This document shows positions 40,188-47,648 of a stretch of 64,000 bases of DNA, piece after piece. Position numbers and translations under genes: made by a program. Every line of letters begins with the position of its first letter. The first letter of the stretch is position 1. Origin of the DNA: Streptomyces sp. CNQ-509 (lineage in GTDB: Bacteria > Actinomycetota > Actinomycetes > Streptomycetales > Streptomycetaceae); the NCBI RefSeq assembly GCF_001011035.1, contig NZ_CP011492.1:4553516-4617515 (forward strand), given 5' to 3'. The notes under the pieces were generated by a model, which was given only the letters and a program-made list of their open reading frames with translations, was not told the origin of the DNA and made no database searches.

Positions 40188-40203
40188 ATTGGTCTAGACC
40201 TTA
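40188..40203. promoter_or_regulatory. DasR-like operator (dre) beside the chitin-binding fragment
   Basis: The core GGTCTAGACC (40191-40200) is a perfect palindrome within ATTGGTCTAGACCTTA. The known DasR site is ACTGGTCTAGACCACT, so the central 11-12 bases agree. DasR represses chitin and N-acetylglucosamine genes, which fits the adjoining chitin-binding fragment. Confidence 0.75.
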
Positions 40204-40279
40204 GCGGCTGTCGGGTCGCGGTCAAGAGGGTATGGCCCCTCATGTACGCACGTGGCTCCACCGGTCTGGACAAGACCGC

Positions 40280-41959
40280 TCACCGGGCATCCTCGTCCGC
40301 GGGTACGGGAGCGGGCGCCCGGCCGTCCGCCGCGGCCCCGGTGACCAGGAACGGCGTCAGCAGCCCCGGCACCGCCTCCGCCGCGAACCGCAGCCCCTGC
40401 GCCTCCCCCACGTCGTACGCCGCGTACGCCTGTGCCCCCGCCGCCGTCGTCGCCCGCAGCGTCACCAGCCCCGCCCGCCGCTGGAACAGCGACTGCCGCA
40501 CCGTCCAGCCGACCACCCCGTCCCGCCGCAGCGCCACCGTCGAGCGCCGCAGGGTGCCGCTGCGCACGACCAGATACGGCCCCGCCAGCCCGTGCCCCAG
40601 GCTCCGGTACGCGTCCCGCGCCAGCAGCGCCGCCGCCGGCAGCAGCACCGCGGCCGCCACCGCCCCCGCGTACACCGGCCCCCGTACCGACAGCGCCGCC
40701 CCCAGCGCCACCAGCATCACGACCGGCACCAGCGCCGCGCCCAGCGACCGCCGCAGCCGCCGCGCCAGCGCGGCCCGCGGGTGCGGCGCCAGCTCCGGCC
40801 GGGTGAGCGCGACGGGCGCGCGGAGCACCCGGGCCGTCACCTCGTCGACGACGGCGCGCGGGGCGGCGGGCAGCAGGGCGCTCAGGTCCTCGTCCTCACC
40901 GTCCTTGCGGGACAGTCCCGTCGCGATCGCCTCCACCCGGGCCGCGCCCGACAACCGCACCCCCAGCGGCTCGACGACGTCGACGCCGCGCAGCCGCGCC
41001 TCCTCCAGCGATATCGACCGGGTGGTGAGCAGCCCGCGGCGGACGCGCAGCGTGCCGTCCGGCTCGCGCTCCAGCCGGTAGCTCCACCACATCTCGGTCC
41101 ACACCCCGAGCGACCCCACGAACCCGGTCACCAGCGCGATCGACCCCAGCGCCAGCACGGTCCAGAGCGCGGGCAGCGGGCTGAAGGTGTCCCGTACCCA
41201 GTCGACCACCGTCTCCTCCGCGCCGAACCACTGGCTGACCTGCATCACCGCGCCCCAGCCGGTGAGCGCCAGGAGAGGGGTGAGGAAGGAGAGGGGCGCG
41301 TAGCGGATCCAGCCGGGGGAGAGGGCGGCGAGCCGCGGGTCGTCGCCGGCCGGTGCGGCCGTCGTGTCCCGGCGCAGGAGCGCGCGGCGCAGCGATTCAC
41401 CCTCCGCGCGCCGCACCGGCGTCAGTTGCAGCGCGGACTCGCCCGCGGCGGCCTGGTCACCGGTGCCGATACGGACCTTGACCAGCCCGAGGAGGCGGAA
41501 GAGGGGATGCGCGGTGAGGTCGACGGTACGGATCCGGTCGCGGGGGAGGGAGCGCCGGCTGGTGAACAGCACGCCGGTACGCAGCTCGACGCGGTCGGCG
41601 CCGACGCGGTAGCGGGTGTGGCGCAGCCGCAGCACGTCCACGGCGAGCCCGCCGCCGAGGAGCACTACGCACCCGGCCAGCACCCAGGCCACGGCGGCGC
41701 GGAAGTCGAGGTGCGCGGCGAGCCCGGCACCGACGGGGACGCCGGCGCCGAAGGCGGCGCCGAGGAGGAGCTGGGCCGTGACGAGGAGGGAACGGCGGTC
41801 GAGGCGGCGCCAGTCGGGGGCGGCGTCCGGCGGGGCCGGAGAGCCGGCGGCGGCTGCCGGGGTACGCGGGGCCGCGCGCGCCGGGTCCGGGACGCCCGCG
41901 GGCGTCGCGGGCCGCTCCCCGGGGACGCCCGGCCCCGTATCCGTAGCCGCGTCCGTCAC
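40280..41959 (-). CDS. PH-domain membrane protein (YdbT-like)
   Basis: A 559-residue protein from GTG 41959, which overlaps the stop of the YdbS-like gene (GTGA). After a Pro/Ala-rich N-terminus it has paired transmembrane helices (SLLVTAQLLLGAAFGAGVPV ... AVAWVLAGCVVLLGGGLAVD) and three bacterial PH (bPH2) repeats, e.g. YRVGADRVELRTGVLFTSRR and YRLEREPDGTLRVRRGLLTT. The YdbS/YdbT pair is conserved in Gram-positive bacteria; in Bacillus it has been linked to protection against bacteriocins and envelope stress. Confidence 0.85.
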   Translation of the reverse strand: MTDAATDTGPGVPGERPATPAGVPDPARAAPRTPAAAAGSPAPPDAAPDWRRLDRRSLLVTAQLLLGAAFGAGVPVGAGLAAHLDFRAAVAWVLAGCVVLLGGGLAVDVLRLRHTRYRVGADRVELRTGVLFTSRRSLPRDRIRTVDLTAHPLFRLLGLVKVRIGTGDQAAAGESALQLTPVRRAEGESLRRALLRRDTTAAPAGDDPRLAALSPGWIRYAPLSFLTPLLALTGWGAVMQVSQWFGAEETVVDWVRDTFSPLPALWTVLALGSIALVTGFVGSLGVWTEMWWSYRLEREPDGTLRVRRGLLTTRSISLEEARLRGVDVVEPLGVRLSGAARVEAIATGLSRKDGEDEDLSALLPAAPRAVVDEVTARVLRAPVALTRPELAPHPRAALARRLRRSLGAALVPVVMLVALGAALSVRGPVYAGAVAAAVLLPAAALLARDAYRSLGHGLAGPYLVVRSGTLRRSTVALRRDGVVGWTVRQSLFQRRAGLVTLRATTAAGAQAYAAYDVGEAQGLRFAAEAVPGLLTPFLVTGAAADGRAPAPVPADEDAR

Positions 41960-42489
41960 GTCGCGTCCCCCGGGGTCTTCTGTGTCGCCAGCGCCAACTG
42001 CTCGGCCAGCTCCGCCGCCTCCTCGTGGTCCAGCGCCTCGATCCGCAGCGCGCCCTTCGCCGACGCGGTCGTCACCGTCACCGCCGCGAGACCGAACACC
42101 CGCTGCAGCGGCCCCCGTTCGGTGTCCACCGTCTGAATCCGCGACATCGGCGCGATCCGGGAGTCGACCCAGAAGTAGCCGGTACGGACGTACACCGCGT
42201 CGTCCGTGACCTCCCACCGGTGCACGCGGTAGTACCACCGCGGCAGCCCCGTGCCCACCGCGAGCCCCGCCGCCGCGACCCCCGCGGCCACCGCCAGCAG
42301 CCAGAACCTGGCGGGACCGATCAGCGCGCCCAGCACCCCCAGCACCGCGACCGGCACGGCCGCCGCCAGCAGCAGTCGCGTACGCCACCAGGCGACGGCC
42401 CGGCGGTCCACCCGGTGGTGCGGCGGCCGCAGCCGCGGCCCCGCCGGGCCCGGAGCCCGGCCCTCTCGATCTACGTCCACGATCTGCAC
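41956..42489 (-). CDS. PH-domain membrane protein (YdbS-like)
   Basis: A 177-residue protein with a GTG start. Two transmembrane helices (LLLAAAVPVAVLGVLGALIG and FWLLAVAAGVAAAGLAVGTG) precede one bPH2 domain, WEVTDDAVYVRTGYFWVDSR ... PMSRIQTVDTERGPLQRVFG, whose 'RIQtvd...GpLqr.fGLa' block is the family hallmark. It forms a coupled two-gene operon with the YdbT-like protein downstream. Confidence 0.88.
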   Translation of the reverse strand: MQIVDVDREGRAPGPAGPRLRPPHHRVDRRAVAWWRTRLLLAAAVPVAVLGVLGALIGPARFWLLAVAAGVAAAGLAVGTGLPRWYYRVHRWEVTDDAVYVRTGYFWVDSRIAPMSRIQTVDTERGPLQRVFGLAAVTVTTASAKGALRIEALDHEEAAELAEQLALATQKTPGDAT

Positions 42490-42577
42490 CGTACGTCCTG
42501 CCGCGCGGAGGCCACGGCCGGGTGCGGAGGGTTCCGGCCGCGGCGACCGGCTCGTAGTGCTCCTCCCTCCGGGCCTT

Positions 42578-43567
42578 CTACGGCTCCAGTACGACCTTCC
42601 CGACCGTCCCCCGCGTCTCCAGCGCCCGGTGGGCCTCGGCGGCCCGTGCCAGCGGGTAGCGCTGCACCAGGGGTGTCCAGCGGCCCGTCGCCGCCTCCGT
42701 CAGCGCCGCCTCCTCCATCCGCCGCAGGGGGTCGTCGCCGCCGATGCGGCTGAGCCAGTCGGGGCCGAGGACGTTGACCGACGTGATGCCCCGCTCCGCC
42801 AGCTCCGCCTCCGTGAACTCCAGCGGCGTCCCCGACGACCAGCCCAGCACCAGGTGCCGCCCGCCGGGCGCGAGGAAGTCCGCCGCCGTGCGGGCCGCGG
42901 CGCCGCCTACGGTGTCGAGGAGCACCGTGGGGCGGCGGTCGCCGAGGGCGGCGCGTACGGCGTCGGGCCAGTCCTGCTCGGTGTAGTCGGCGGCGGCGTC
43001 CGCGCCGAGGTCCCGTACGCGCGCGACCTTCTCCGGGCCGCCGGCCAGGCCCACGGCGTACGCGCCGACGTTCCGCGCGTACTGCACCAGCAGCGAGCCG
43101 ACGCCGCCCGCGGCCGCCGTGACGATCACGACGTCGTCCGCCGTGACCTCGGCGAAGTGCAGGAAGCCCATCGTCGTCCGCCCCGTGCCGATCATCGCGA
43201 CGGCCTCCGCGGCGCCGAGGGAGTCGGGCAGCGCGTGCAGCCGCTCGGCCTCGGTGACGGTCAGCTCCGCGTAGCCGCCGGGGCGGAGCCCGATGTGCGC
43301 GACGACGCGGCGGCCCAGCCACTCCGGGTCGACGCCGTCGCCCACGGACTCGACGGTGCCGGCGACCTCGCGGCCGGGGATCGTGGGCAGGTCGGGGGGC
43401 GGCATGGGGCCGCCGGTCCCGCCGGCGCGCAGGAACGTGTCGAGGAGGTGCACCCCGGCGGCGGCGACGGCGATACGGACCTGGCCGGGGCCGGGTACGG
43501 GGTCTTCCGTCTTCTCGTAGACGAGGTTCTCGGGGGGGCCGAAGGCGTGAAGTCGTATGGCGTGCAT
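42578..43567 (-). CDS. Zinc-binding-type NADPH:quinone oxidoreductase
   Basis: A 329-residue MDR enzyme starting MHAIRLHAFGPPENLVYEKT. The GroES-like half has PGREVAGTVESVGDGV, and the cofactor motif is IVTAAAGGVGSLLVQYAR. The C-terminus GKVVLEP is typical of quinone oxidoreductases and crotonyl-CoA reductase-like enzymes. An earlier in-frame start adds MSAGL. The ATG lies just after the end of a truncated FAD oxidoreductase gene on the same strand, so the two may be cotranscribed. Confidence 0.88.
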   Translation of the reverse strand: MHAIRLHAFGPPENLVYEKTEDPVPGPGQVRIAVAAAGVHLLDTFLRAGGTGGPMPPPDLPTIPGREVAGTVESVGDGVDPEWLGRRVVAHIGLRPGGYAELTVTEAERLHALPDSLGAAEAVAMIGTGRTTMGFLHFAEVTADDVVIVTAAAGGVGSLLVQYARNVGAYAVGLAGGPEKVARVRDLGADAAADYTEQDWPDAVRAALGDRRPTVLLDTVGGAAARTAADFLAPGGRHLVLGWSSGTPLEFTEAELAERGITSVNVLGPDWLSRIGGDDPLRRMEEAALTEAATGRWTPLVQRYPLARAAEAHRALETRGTVGKVVLEP

Positions 43568-43595
43568 GAGGCCAGCAGACAACGTGAACAGAACT

Positions 43596-43958
43596 TCAGG
43601 TCAAGAGGAAGTCGCGGTCCACGGGCGCCTCGCGGCGGCGGACCAGGCGCAGCGTCGCGGCCGGCGGCACCTTCCGCAGCCGGCCGTCGCGGCGGAAGCG
43701 GAACCGGGAGCCCTCCAGGGGCGGGATCGGGGCGAGCGGGCCGAGGAGGTGGCGCCGTTTGAGCCAGGCCCAGTGCGGGCCGCGGTAGTAGAGGGCGTGC
43801 GGGCCCTCGTTGGTGCGGTAGGGCGCGCCGGCGGTACGGGCGCGCCCCCCGACGGTGTGGTGCGCTTCGTCCAGGGTGACGCGGGCGCCGGCCTCGGCGG
43901 CGGTGATGGCGGCCGTGAGCCCGGCCAGCCCGCAGCCGATGACGGAGATCCGTCGCAT
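43596..43958 (-). pseudogene. Truncated FAD/NAD(P)-binding oxidoreductase (N-terminus)
   Basis: A 120-residue frame with a good GGTGAGGAG site. RRISVIGCGLAGLTAAITAA is the GxGxxG dinucleotide fold, and GGRARTAGAPYRTNEGPHAL matches the start of phytoene-desaturase/amine-oxidase-like flavoproteins, normally 400-500 residues. The frame stops after DRDFLLT, 28 bp before the next gene, so the substrate and C-terminal FAD-binding parts are gone. It may still be translated but is unlikely to be an enzyme. Confidence 0.65.
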
Positions 43959-44056
43959 GTAGTGCTCCTCACCTGCGATATTGCCGTTCTGATCACAGGG
44001 CGAGGGCCGGGGGCGGGAAGGTGACATCGCACGCGGTGTCAGTGCCGTAGGTCACG

Positions 44057-44791
44057 ATGGGCCGCATGACGAGGCGGAAGACGATCAAGGCGCCGCGGCG
44101 GCCGGCGGTGCGGCTCCCGGCGTCCCTGGCGCGGTACGGGGCGGGGGAGGAGGCCGCCGCGGGGACGTACCGGGCCGCGGACCTGGAGCCCGACGGGGAC
44201 TACGACGCGCTGGAGTTCGCCGGGCTCGACCTGACGGGGGCGGACGGCGCGGGGGCGCGCTTCATGGACTGCGCGCTGCGCCGCTGCGTGCTGGACGCGG
44301 CGCGGCTGCCGGCCGCGCGGCTGATCGACTCGGTGCTGGAGGAGGTGCGCGGCGCGGGGACGGACCTGGCGGGGGCGACGCTTCGGGACGTGGAGCTGAC
44401 GGACACGCGCCTGGGCGGCGTGCAGTTGCACGGGGCGACGCTGGAGCGGGTGGTGGTGCGCGGCGGCAAGGCGGACTTCCTGAACCTGCGCGGGGCGCGG
44501 CTGACGGACGTCGTGTTCGAGGACTGCGTGCTGACGGAGCCGGACTTCGGCGACGCCCGGCTGGAGCGGGTGGCGTTCGAGGGCTGCGCGATCCAGCGCG
44601 CGGACCTCTCCGGCGCCCACCTGAAGGACGTCGACCTGCGCCGCGCCTCGCAACTCACCCTCGACCGCGGCGTGGACCGCCTGGCCGGCGCGACCATCAG
44701 CCCCGACCAACTCCTGGCCCTGGCCCCGGCCTTCGCCGCCCAGGTGGGCGTGGAGGTCCGAGCGGCTGGTGACGTGCAGAAACGTCACTGA
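44057..44791 (+). CDS. Pentapeptide-repeat protein
   Basis: A 244-residue protein (an ATG at 44066 is also possible). From residue ~50 it has pentapeptide repeats of the A(D/N)LxX type: LEFAGLDLTGADGAGARFMD, TDLAGATLRDVELTDTRLGG, ADFLNLRGARLTDVVFEDCV and RADLSGAHLKDVDLRRASQL. The repeats fold into a right-handed quadrilateral beta helix. Some members mimic DNA and protect gyrase from quinolones, but this one is divergent and its target is unknown. Confidence 0.85.
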   Translation: MGRMTRRKTIKAPRRPAVRLPASLARYGAGEEAAAGTYRAADLEPDGDYDALEFAGLDLTGADGAGARFMDCALRRCVLDAARLPAARLIDSVLEEVRGAGTDLAGATLRDVELTDTRLGGVQLHGATLERVVVRGGKADFLNLRGARLTDVVFEDCVLTEPDFGDARLERVAFEGCAIQRADLSGAHLKDVDLRRASQLTLDRGVDRLAGATISPDQLLALAPAFAAQVGVEVRAAGDVQKRH

Positions 44792-44876
44792 ACACCCGTT
44801 CGGGTGAAGCTCCATCGGATCGTATCGCGCGTACTCGCTTACGCTGAGAGCGTCCTTTCGACGAGGGGGGACATCC

Positions 44877-45455
44877 ATGGCATTGACGACCCCTGAGCGC
44901 GAGGTGCTCGTGCCTGCAAACCACCCGGTCGAGGACGCCTTCTTCGCAGCAAGCGCGGCTGTCCCCAGGGGATGGCGCGTGGAACTGATCGAGGGGCAAA
45001 TCCACGTGACACCTCCGGCGAATGCTGAGCACGAAGACTTCGTCTCCGGGATGCACGAGCAGGTTCGCGATCATCGTAGAGATGTTCGGATGTACCACGG
45101 AATCGGCCTGAAACTTTCCGGTCCCGATCCCGGCCTCCGAGTCATCCCTGATCTGGTGGTCGCCCCCAAGCGGGCGTTCCAGGCCGAACTTGAGTGGCAC
45201 GATCCCGATCCCGTCTTGCTTGTCGCCGAAGTCACCTCGAAGTCCACGGCCCGCAACGACCGCTTGAAGAAGTTGCGCGGATATGCCCGCGCCGGGATCC
45301 CTCTGTATCTGCTCATCGATCGCGAAGCGGGCGTCGTCTCGGTTTTCAGCAGGCCGAAGGCAGGGCAGTACGCCCGCAGCGAGAGCGCAACGCTCGGCGA
45401 GAAGATCATGCTGCCGAAGCCGTTCGACTTCGAACTGGACACTGCCGAGTTCTGA
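44877..45455 (+). CDS. Uma2-family (DUF820) nuclease-like protein
   Basis: A 192-residue protein. VELIEGQIHVTPPANAEHED, LRVIPDLVVAPKRAF, LLVAEVTSKSTARNDRLKKL and YARAGIPLYLLIDREAG are the conserved blocks of the Uma2 PD-(D/E)xK fold: E in the first, PD, and E-V-x-S-x-S with the following Lys. The family is abundant in cyanobacteria and Streptomyces, but its substrate is unknown. It is a single gene, convergent with terD. Confidence 0.85.
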   Translation: MALTTPEREVLVPANHPVEDAFFAASAAVPRGWRVELIEGQIHVTPPANAEHEDFVSGMHEQVRDHRRDVRMYHGIGLKLSGPDPGLRVIPDLVVAPKRAFQAELEWHDPDPVLLVAEVTSKSTARNDRLKKLRGYARAGIPLYLLIDREAGVVSVFSRPKAGQYARSESATLGEKIMLPKPFDFELDTAEF

Positions 45456-45471
45456 CCCCGGGAACACGAGT

Positions 45472-45499
45472 GGCCCGCCGCGCTGCCGCGCGACGGGCC
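45472..45499. terminator. Hairpin between Uma2 and TerD genes
   Basis: GGCCCGCCGCGC (45472-45483) pairs with GCGCGACGGGCC (45488-45499) over 12 bp with one C-A mismatch and a 4-nt loop. Its place between two convergent genes suggests a shared terminator. Confidence 0.65.
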
Positions 45500-45535
45500 G
45501 CTCCGCGTCTACGGGGATCCGCGGACCCCGGTGCG

Positions 45536-46111
45536 TCAGACGCTGACGCCGAAGTCCTGGGCGATGCCCGACAGGCCCGAGGCGTAGCCCTGGCCCACCG
45601 CGCGGAACTTCCACTCCGCGCCGTTGCGGTACAGCTCGCCGAAGACCATCGCGGTCTCCGTCGCCGCGTCCTCGCTGAGGTCGTAGCGGGCGATCTCCGT
45701 GCCCCCGGCCTGGTTCACGACGCGGATGAACGCGTTGCGCACCTGGCCGAAGTTCTGGCTGCGGGTCTCGGCGTCGTAGATCGAGACCGGGAAGACGATC
45801 TTGTCGATCTCGGGCGGCAGGCCGACCAGGTTGACGTTGATCTGCTCGTCGTCGCCCGCGCCCTCGCCGGTGACGTTGTCACCGGTGTGCACGATCGTCT
45901 GGTCCGGCGACTGCCGGTTGTTGAAGAAGATGAAGTGCTGGTCGGAGAAGACCCGGCCTTCGGCGTTCACCGCGATGGCGCTCGCGTCCAGGTCGAAGTC
46001 CACTCCCGTCGTGGTGCGGACGTCCCAGCCGAGACCGACCGTGACGGCGGTCAGTCCGGGGGCTTCCTTGGTGAGCGAAACGTTGCCGCCCTTGGACAGG
46101 CTTACGGGCAT
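45536..46111 (-). CDS. TerD-family calcium-binding stress protein
   Basis: A 191-residue protein starting MPVSLSKGGNVSLTKEAPGL. VGLGWD, FDLDASAIAV, FFNNRQSPDQTIVHTGDN and GDDEQINVNLVGLPPEIDKI form the TerD signature, with acidic loops that bind calcium. The family is linked to tellurite resistance, phage inhibition and envelope stress, and works with TerC-type membrane proteins. Streptomyces carry many paralogues. ATG 46111 is confirmed by the invariant N-terminal motif. Confidence 0.93.
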   Translation of the reverse strand: MPVSLSKGGNVSLTKEAPGLTAVTVGLGWDVRTTTGVDFDLDASAIAVNAEGRVFSDQHFIFFNNRQSPDQTIVHTGDNVTGEGAGDDEQINVNLVGLPPEIDKIVFPVSIYDAETRSQNFGQVRNAFIRVVNQAGGTEIARYDLSEDAATETAMVFGELYRNGAEWKFRAVGQGYASGLSGIAQDFGVSV

Positions 46112-46281
46112 GGGGAGTCCCCTCCTGGTTCTGGCTCCACGTGCCGGAGCCACGTCTACGGACCACAACGCCGGTGTGCCCCACCCGGTTCCACGCACCG
46201 TACCCCCCGCCACTTCCGGGCGACTTCCGGGTGGCGCAAACGACGTGACAGGTCGAACATCCGCGCGGGATCATGGGAGAC

Positions 46282-46713
46282 ATGTCCGGTCCCCACCGCA
46301 TCCGCGGCTCGGTCGTCCTGCCGGAGGCCGAGCTGCTGTGGCGTTTCTCGCGTTCCTCCGGGCCGGGCGGTCAGCACGTGAACACCAGCGACACCCAGGC
46401 CGAGGTCCGCTTCGACCTCGCGGGTACGCAGTCGCTGCCGCCGGTCTGGAAGGAGCGGGCGCTGGAGCGGCTCGCGGACCGGCTCGTCGACGGGCACGTC
46501 GTGGTCCGGGCGAGCGAGCACCGTTCGCAGTGGCGCAACCGCGAGACGGCCGCCGTACGGCTCGCCGCGCTGCTCGCGGAGGCCACGGCGCCGCCGCCCG
46601 CGCCGCGGCGGAAGCGGAAGGTCCCGCGGGGGGTCAACGAGCGCCGGCTGCGGGAGAAGAAGCAGCGGTCCGACGTCAAGCGCGGCCGCACGGGCCGCGG
46701 CTGGGGCCAGTGA
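46282..46713 (+). CDS. ArfB/YaeJ-like peptide-chain release factor homologue
   Basis: A 143-residue protein. ATG 46282 is preferred (GGGAG 5 nt upstream) over ATG 46273. The catalytic GGQ is in FSRSSGPGGQHVNTSDTQAE, with the surrounding domain-3 fold of class I release factors and no stop-codon-recognition domain. The C-terminus is strongly basic (RRKRKVPRGVNERRLREKKQ ...), the tail that enters the empty mRNA channel. It would rescue ribosomes stalled on mRNAs without a stop codon. Confidence 0.9.
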   Translation: MSGPHRIRGSVVLPEAELLWRFSRSSGPGGQHVNTSDTQAEVRFDLAGTQSLPPVWKERALERLADRLVDGHVVVRASEHRSQWRNRETAAVRLAALLAEATAPPPAPRRKRKVPRGVNERRLREKKQRSDVKRGRTGRGWGQ

Positions 46714-46768
46714 CCCCCTCCTCGTCCCCTATCGCTCCCACCCGTCGCCAACGCGAAGGTGCGAAGGC

Positions 46769-47308
46769 TCAGCCCAGCGTCCGGTACCGCCCCCGGAAGT
46801 ACGTCAGCGGGCTGCCGTCCGCACTCGGCTGCGTCGCGCTCAGCACCCGCCCGATCACCAGCGTGTGGTCCCCCGCCACCACGCGCTGCTCCGTCCTGCA
46901 CTCCACCGTCGCCAGCGCCCCGCCCACCAGCGCGCACCCGGTCACCTCGCCGCGCGTGTACGGGATGTCGTCGAACAGCAGCCGGTCGCTGATCCGCCCC
47001 TTCATCGCGAACCGCCCGGCGATGTGCCGCTGGCTCTCGGAGAGCACCGACGCCGCCCACTCCTCGCGCTCCGCCAGCAGTTCGTCCATGCGGGAGCCGT
47101 TGCGGACGCTGACCATCACCAGCGGGGGGTCCAGGGACACCGACAGGAACGCGGTCGCCGTCATCCCGACGTCCTCGCCGTTGAGGCCGGGGTCCGGGTC
47201 GTACGCCGTGACCAGCACCACGCCCGCGGCCAGCCGGCTCATGGCCGCCCGGAACTGCTCGTCGCTCACCCCAACAGGATGGTCCACCGTTTGCGTCTCA
47301 TGCAGCAC
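46769..47308 (-). CDS. Flavin reductase family protein
   Basis: A 179-residue protein with a GTG start and weak ribosome-binding site. AMSRLAAGVVLVTAY, MTATAFLSVSLDPPLVMVSV and HTLVIGRVLSA are the conserved segments of the split-barrel flavin reductase (HpaC/ActVB-like) domain that binds FMN. Such proteins provide reduced flavin to monooxygenases. No partner oxygenase is nearby, so it is probably a general reductase. Confidence 0.88.
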   Translation of the reverse strand: MLHETQTVDHPVGVSDEQFRAAMSRLAAGVVLVTAYDPDPGLNGEDVGMTATAFLSVSLDPPLVMVSVRNGSRMDELLAEREEWAASVLSESQRHIAGRFAMKGRISDRLLFDDIPYTRGEVTGCALVGGALATVECRTEQRVVAGDHTLVIGRVLSATQPSADGSPLTYFRGRYRTLG

Positions 47309-47459
47309 GCCTCGAACGGTAACGGGACGAACGGGCCCCGGGCATCGGGCAGAGGGCGGAGCGGAGTCCTAGGTCTCCGTCCCGTCCCACCTGCCGCGGG
47401 ACCCCCGCGGACCCCGCCGCGCGGCCCCTTCCGCCCCACCCGGCGCGAAGCTCCCGCAG

Positions 47460-47490
47460 ACCGGCGTGCGGCTCTTAGCCGCACGCCGGT
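47460..47490. terminator. Perfect 14-bp hairpin in a divergent intergenic region
   Basis: ACCGGCGTGCGGCT (47460-47473) and AGCCGCACGCCGGT (47477-47490) pair fully around a 3-nt loop. It looks like an intrinsic terminator, yet it lies between genes that start away from each other, 150-160 bp from either start. It may end an unseen small transcript or shield cdgB from antisense transcription. Confidence 0.6.
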
Positions 47491-47506
47491 TAACACCTCC
47501 CCGCCC

Positions 47507-47522
47507 TGTGACTTGAGTCACA
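47507..47522. promoter_or_regulatory. Palindrome TGTGACTTGAGTCACA upstream of cdgB, BldD-like
   Basis: A perfect 7-bp inverted repeat with a 2-bp centre, 127 bp before the cdgB ATG. Its right half (GAGTCA) agrees with the BldD half-site GnGTnA, and the left half TGACTT differs at one base and lacks the central A/T. cdgB is a known BldD target in S. coelicolor, so this is a candidate site, not a firm one. Confidence 0.4.
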
Positions 47523-47648
47523 GAGAGCATCCAATGTTGACCCTGTGTACCCGCCGAAGAGCGGGCTGTGATTCAGTGGCCGTGTCGTTGGATGAAATTC
47601 CACGCGGGGGTCTTCCGCCGAGGTCGGGGCGAGACGGGAGGGGCAGGT

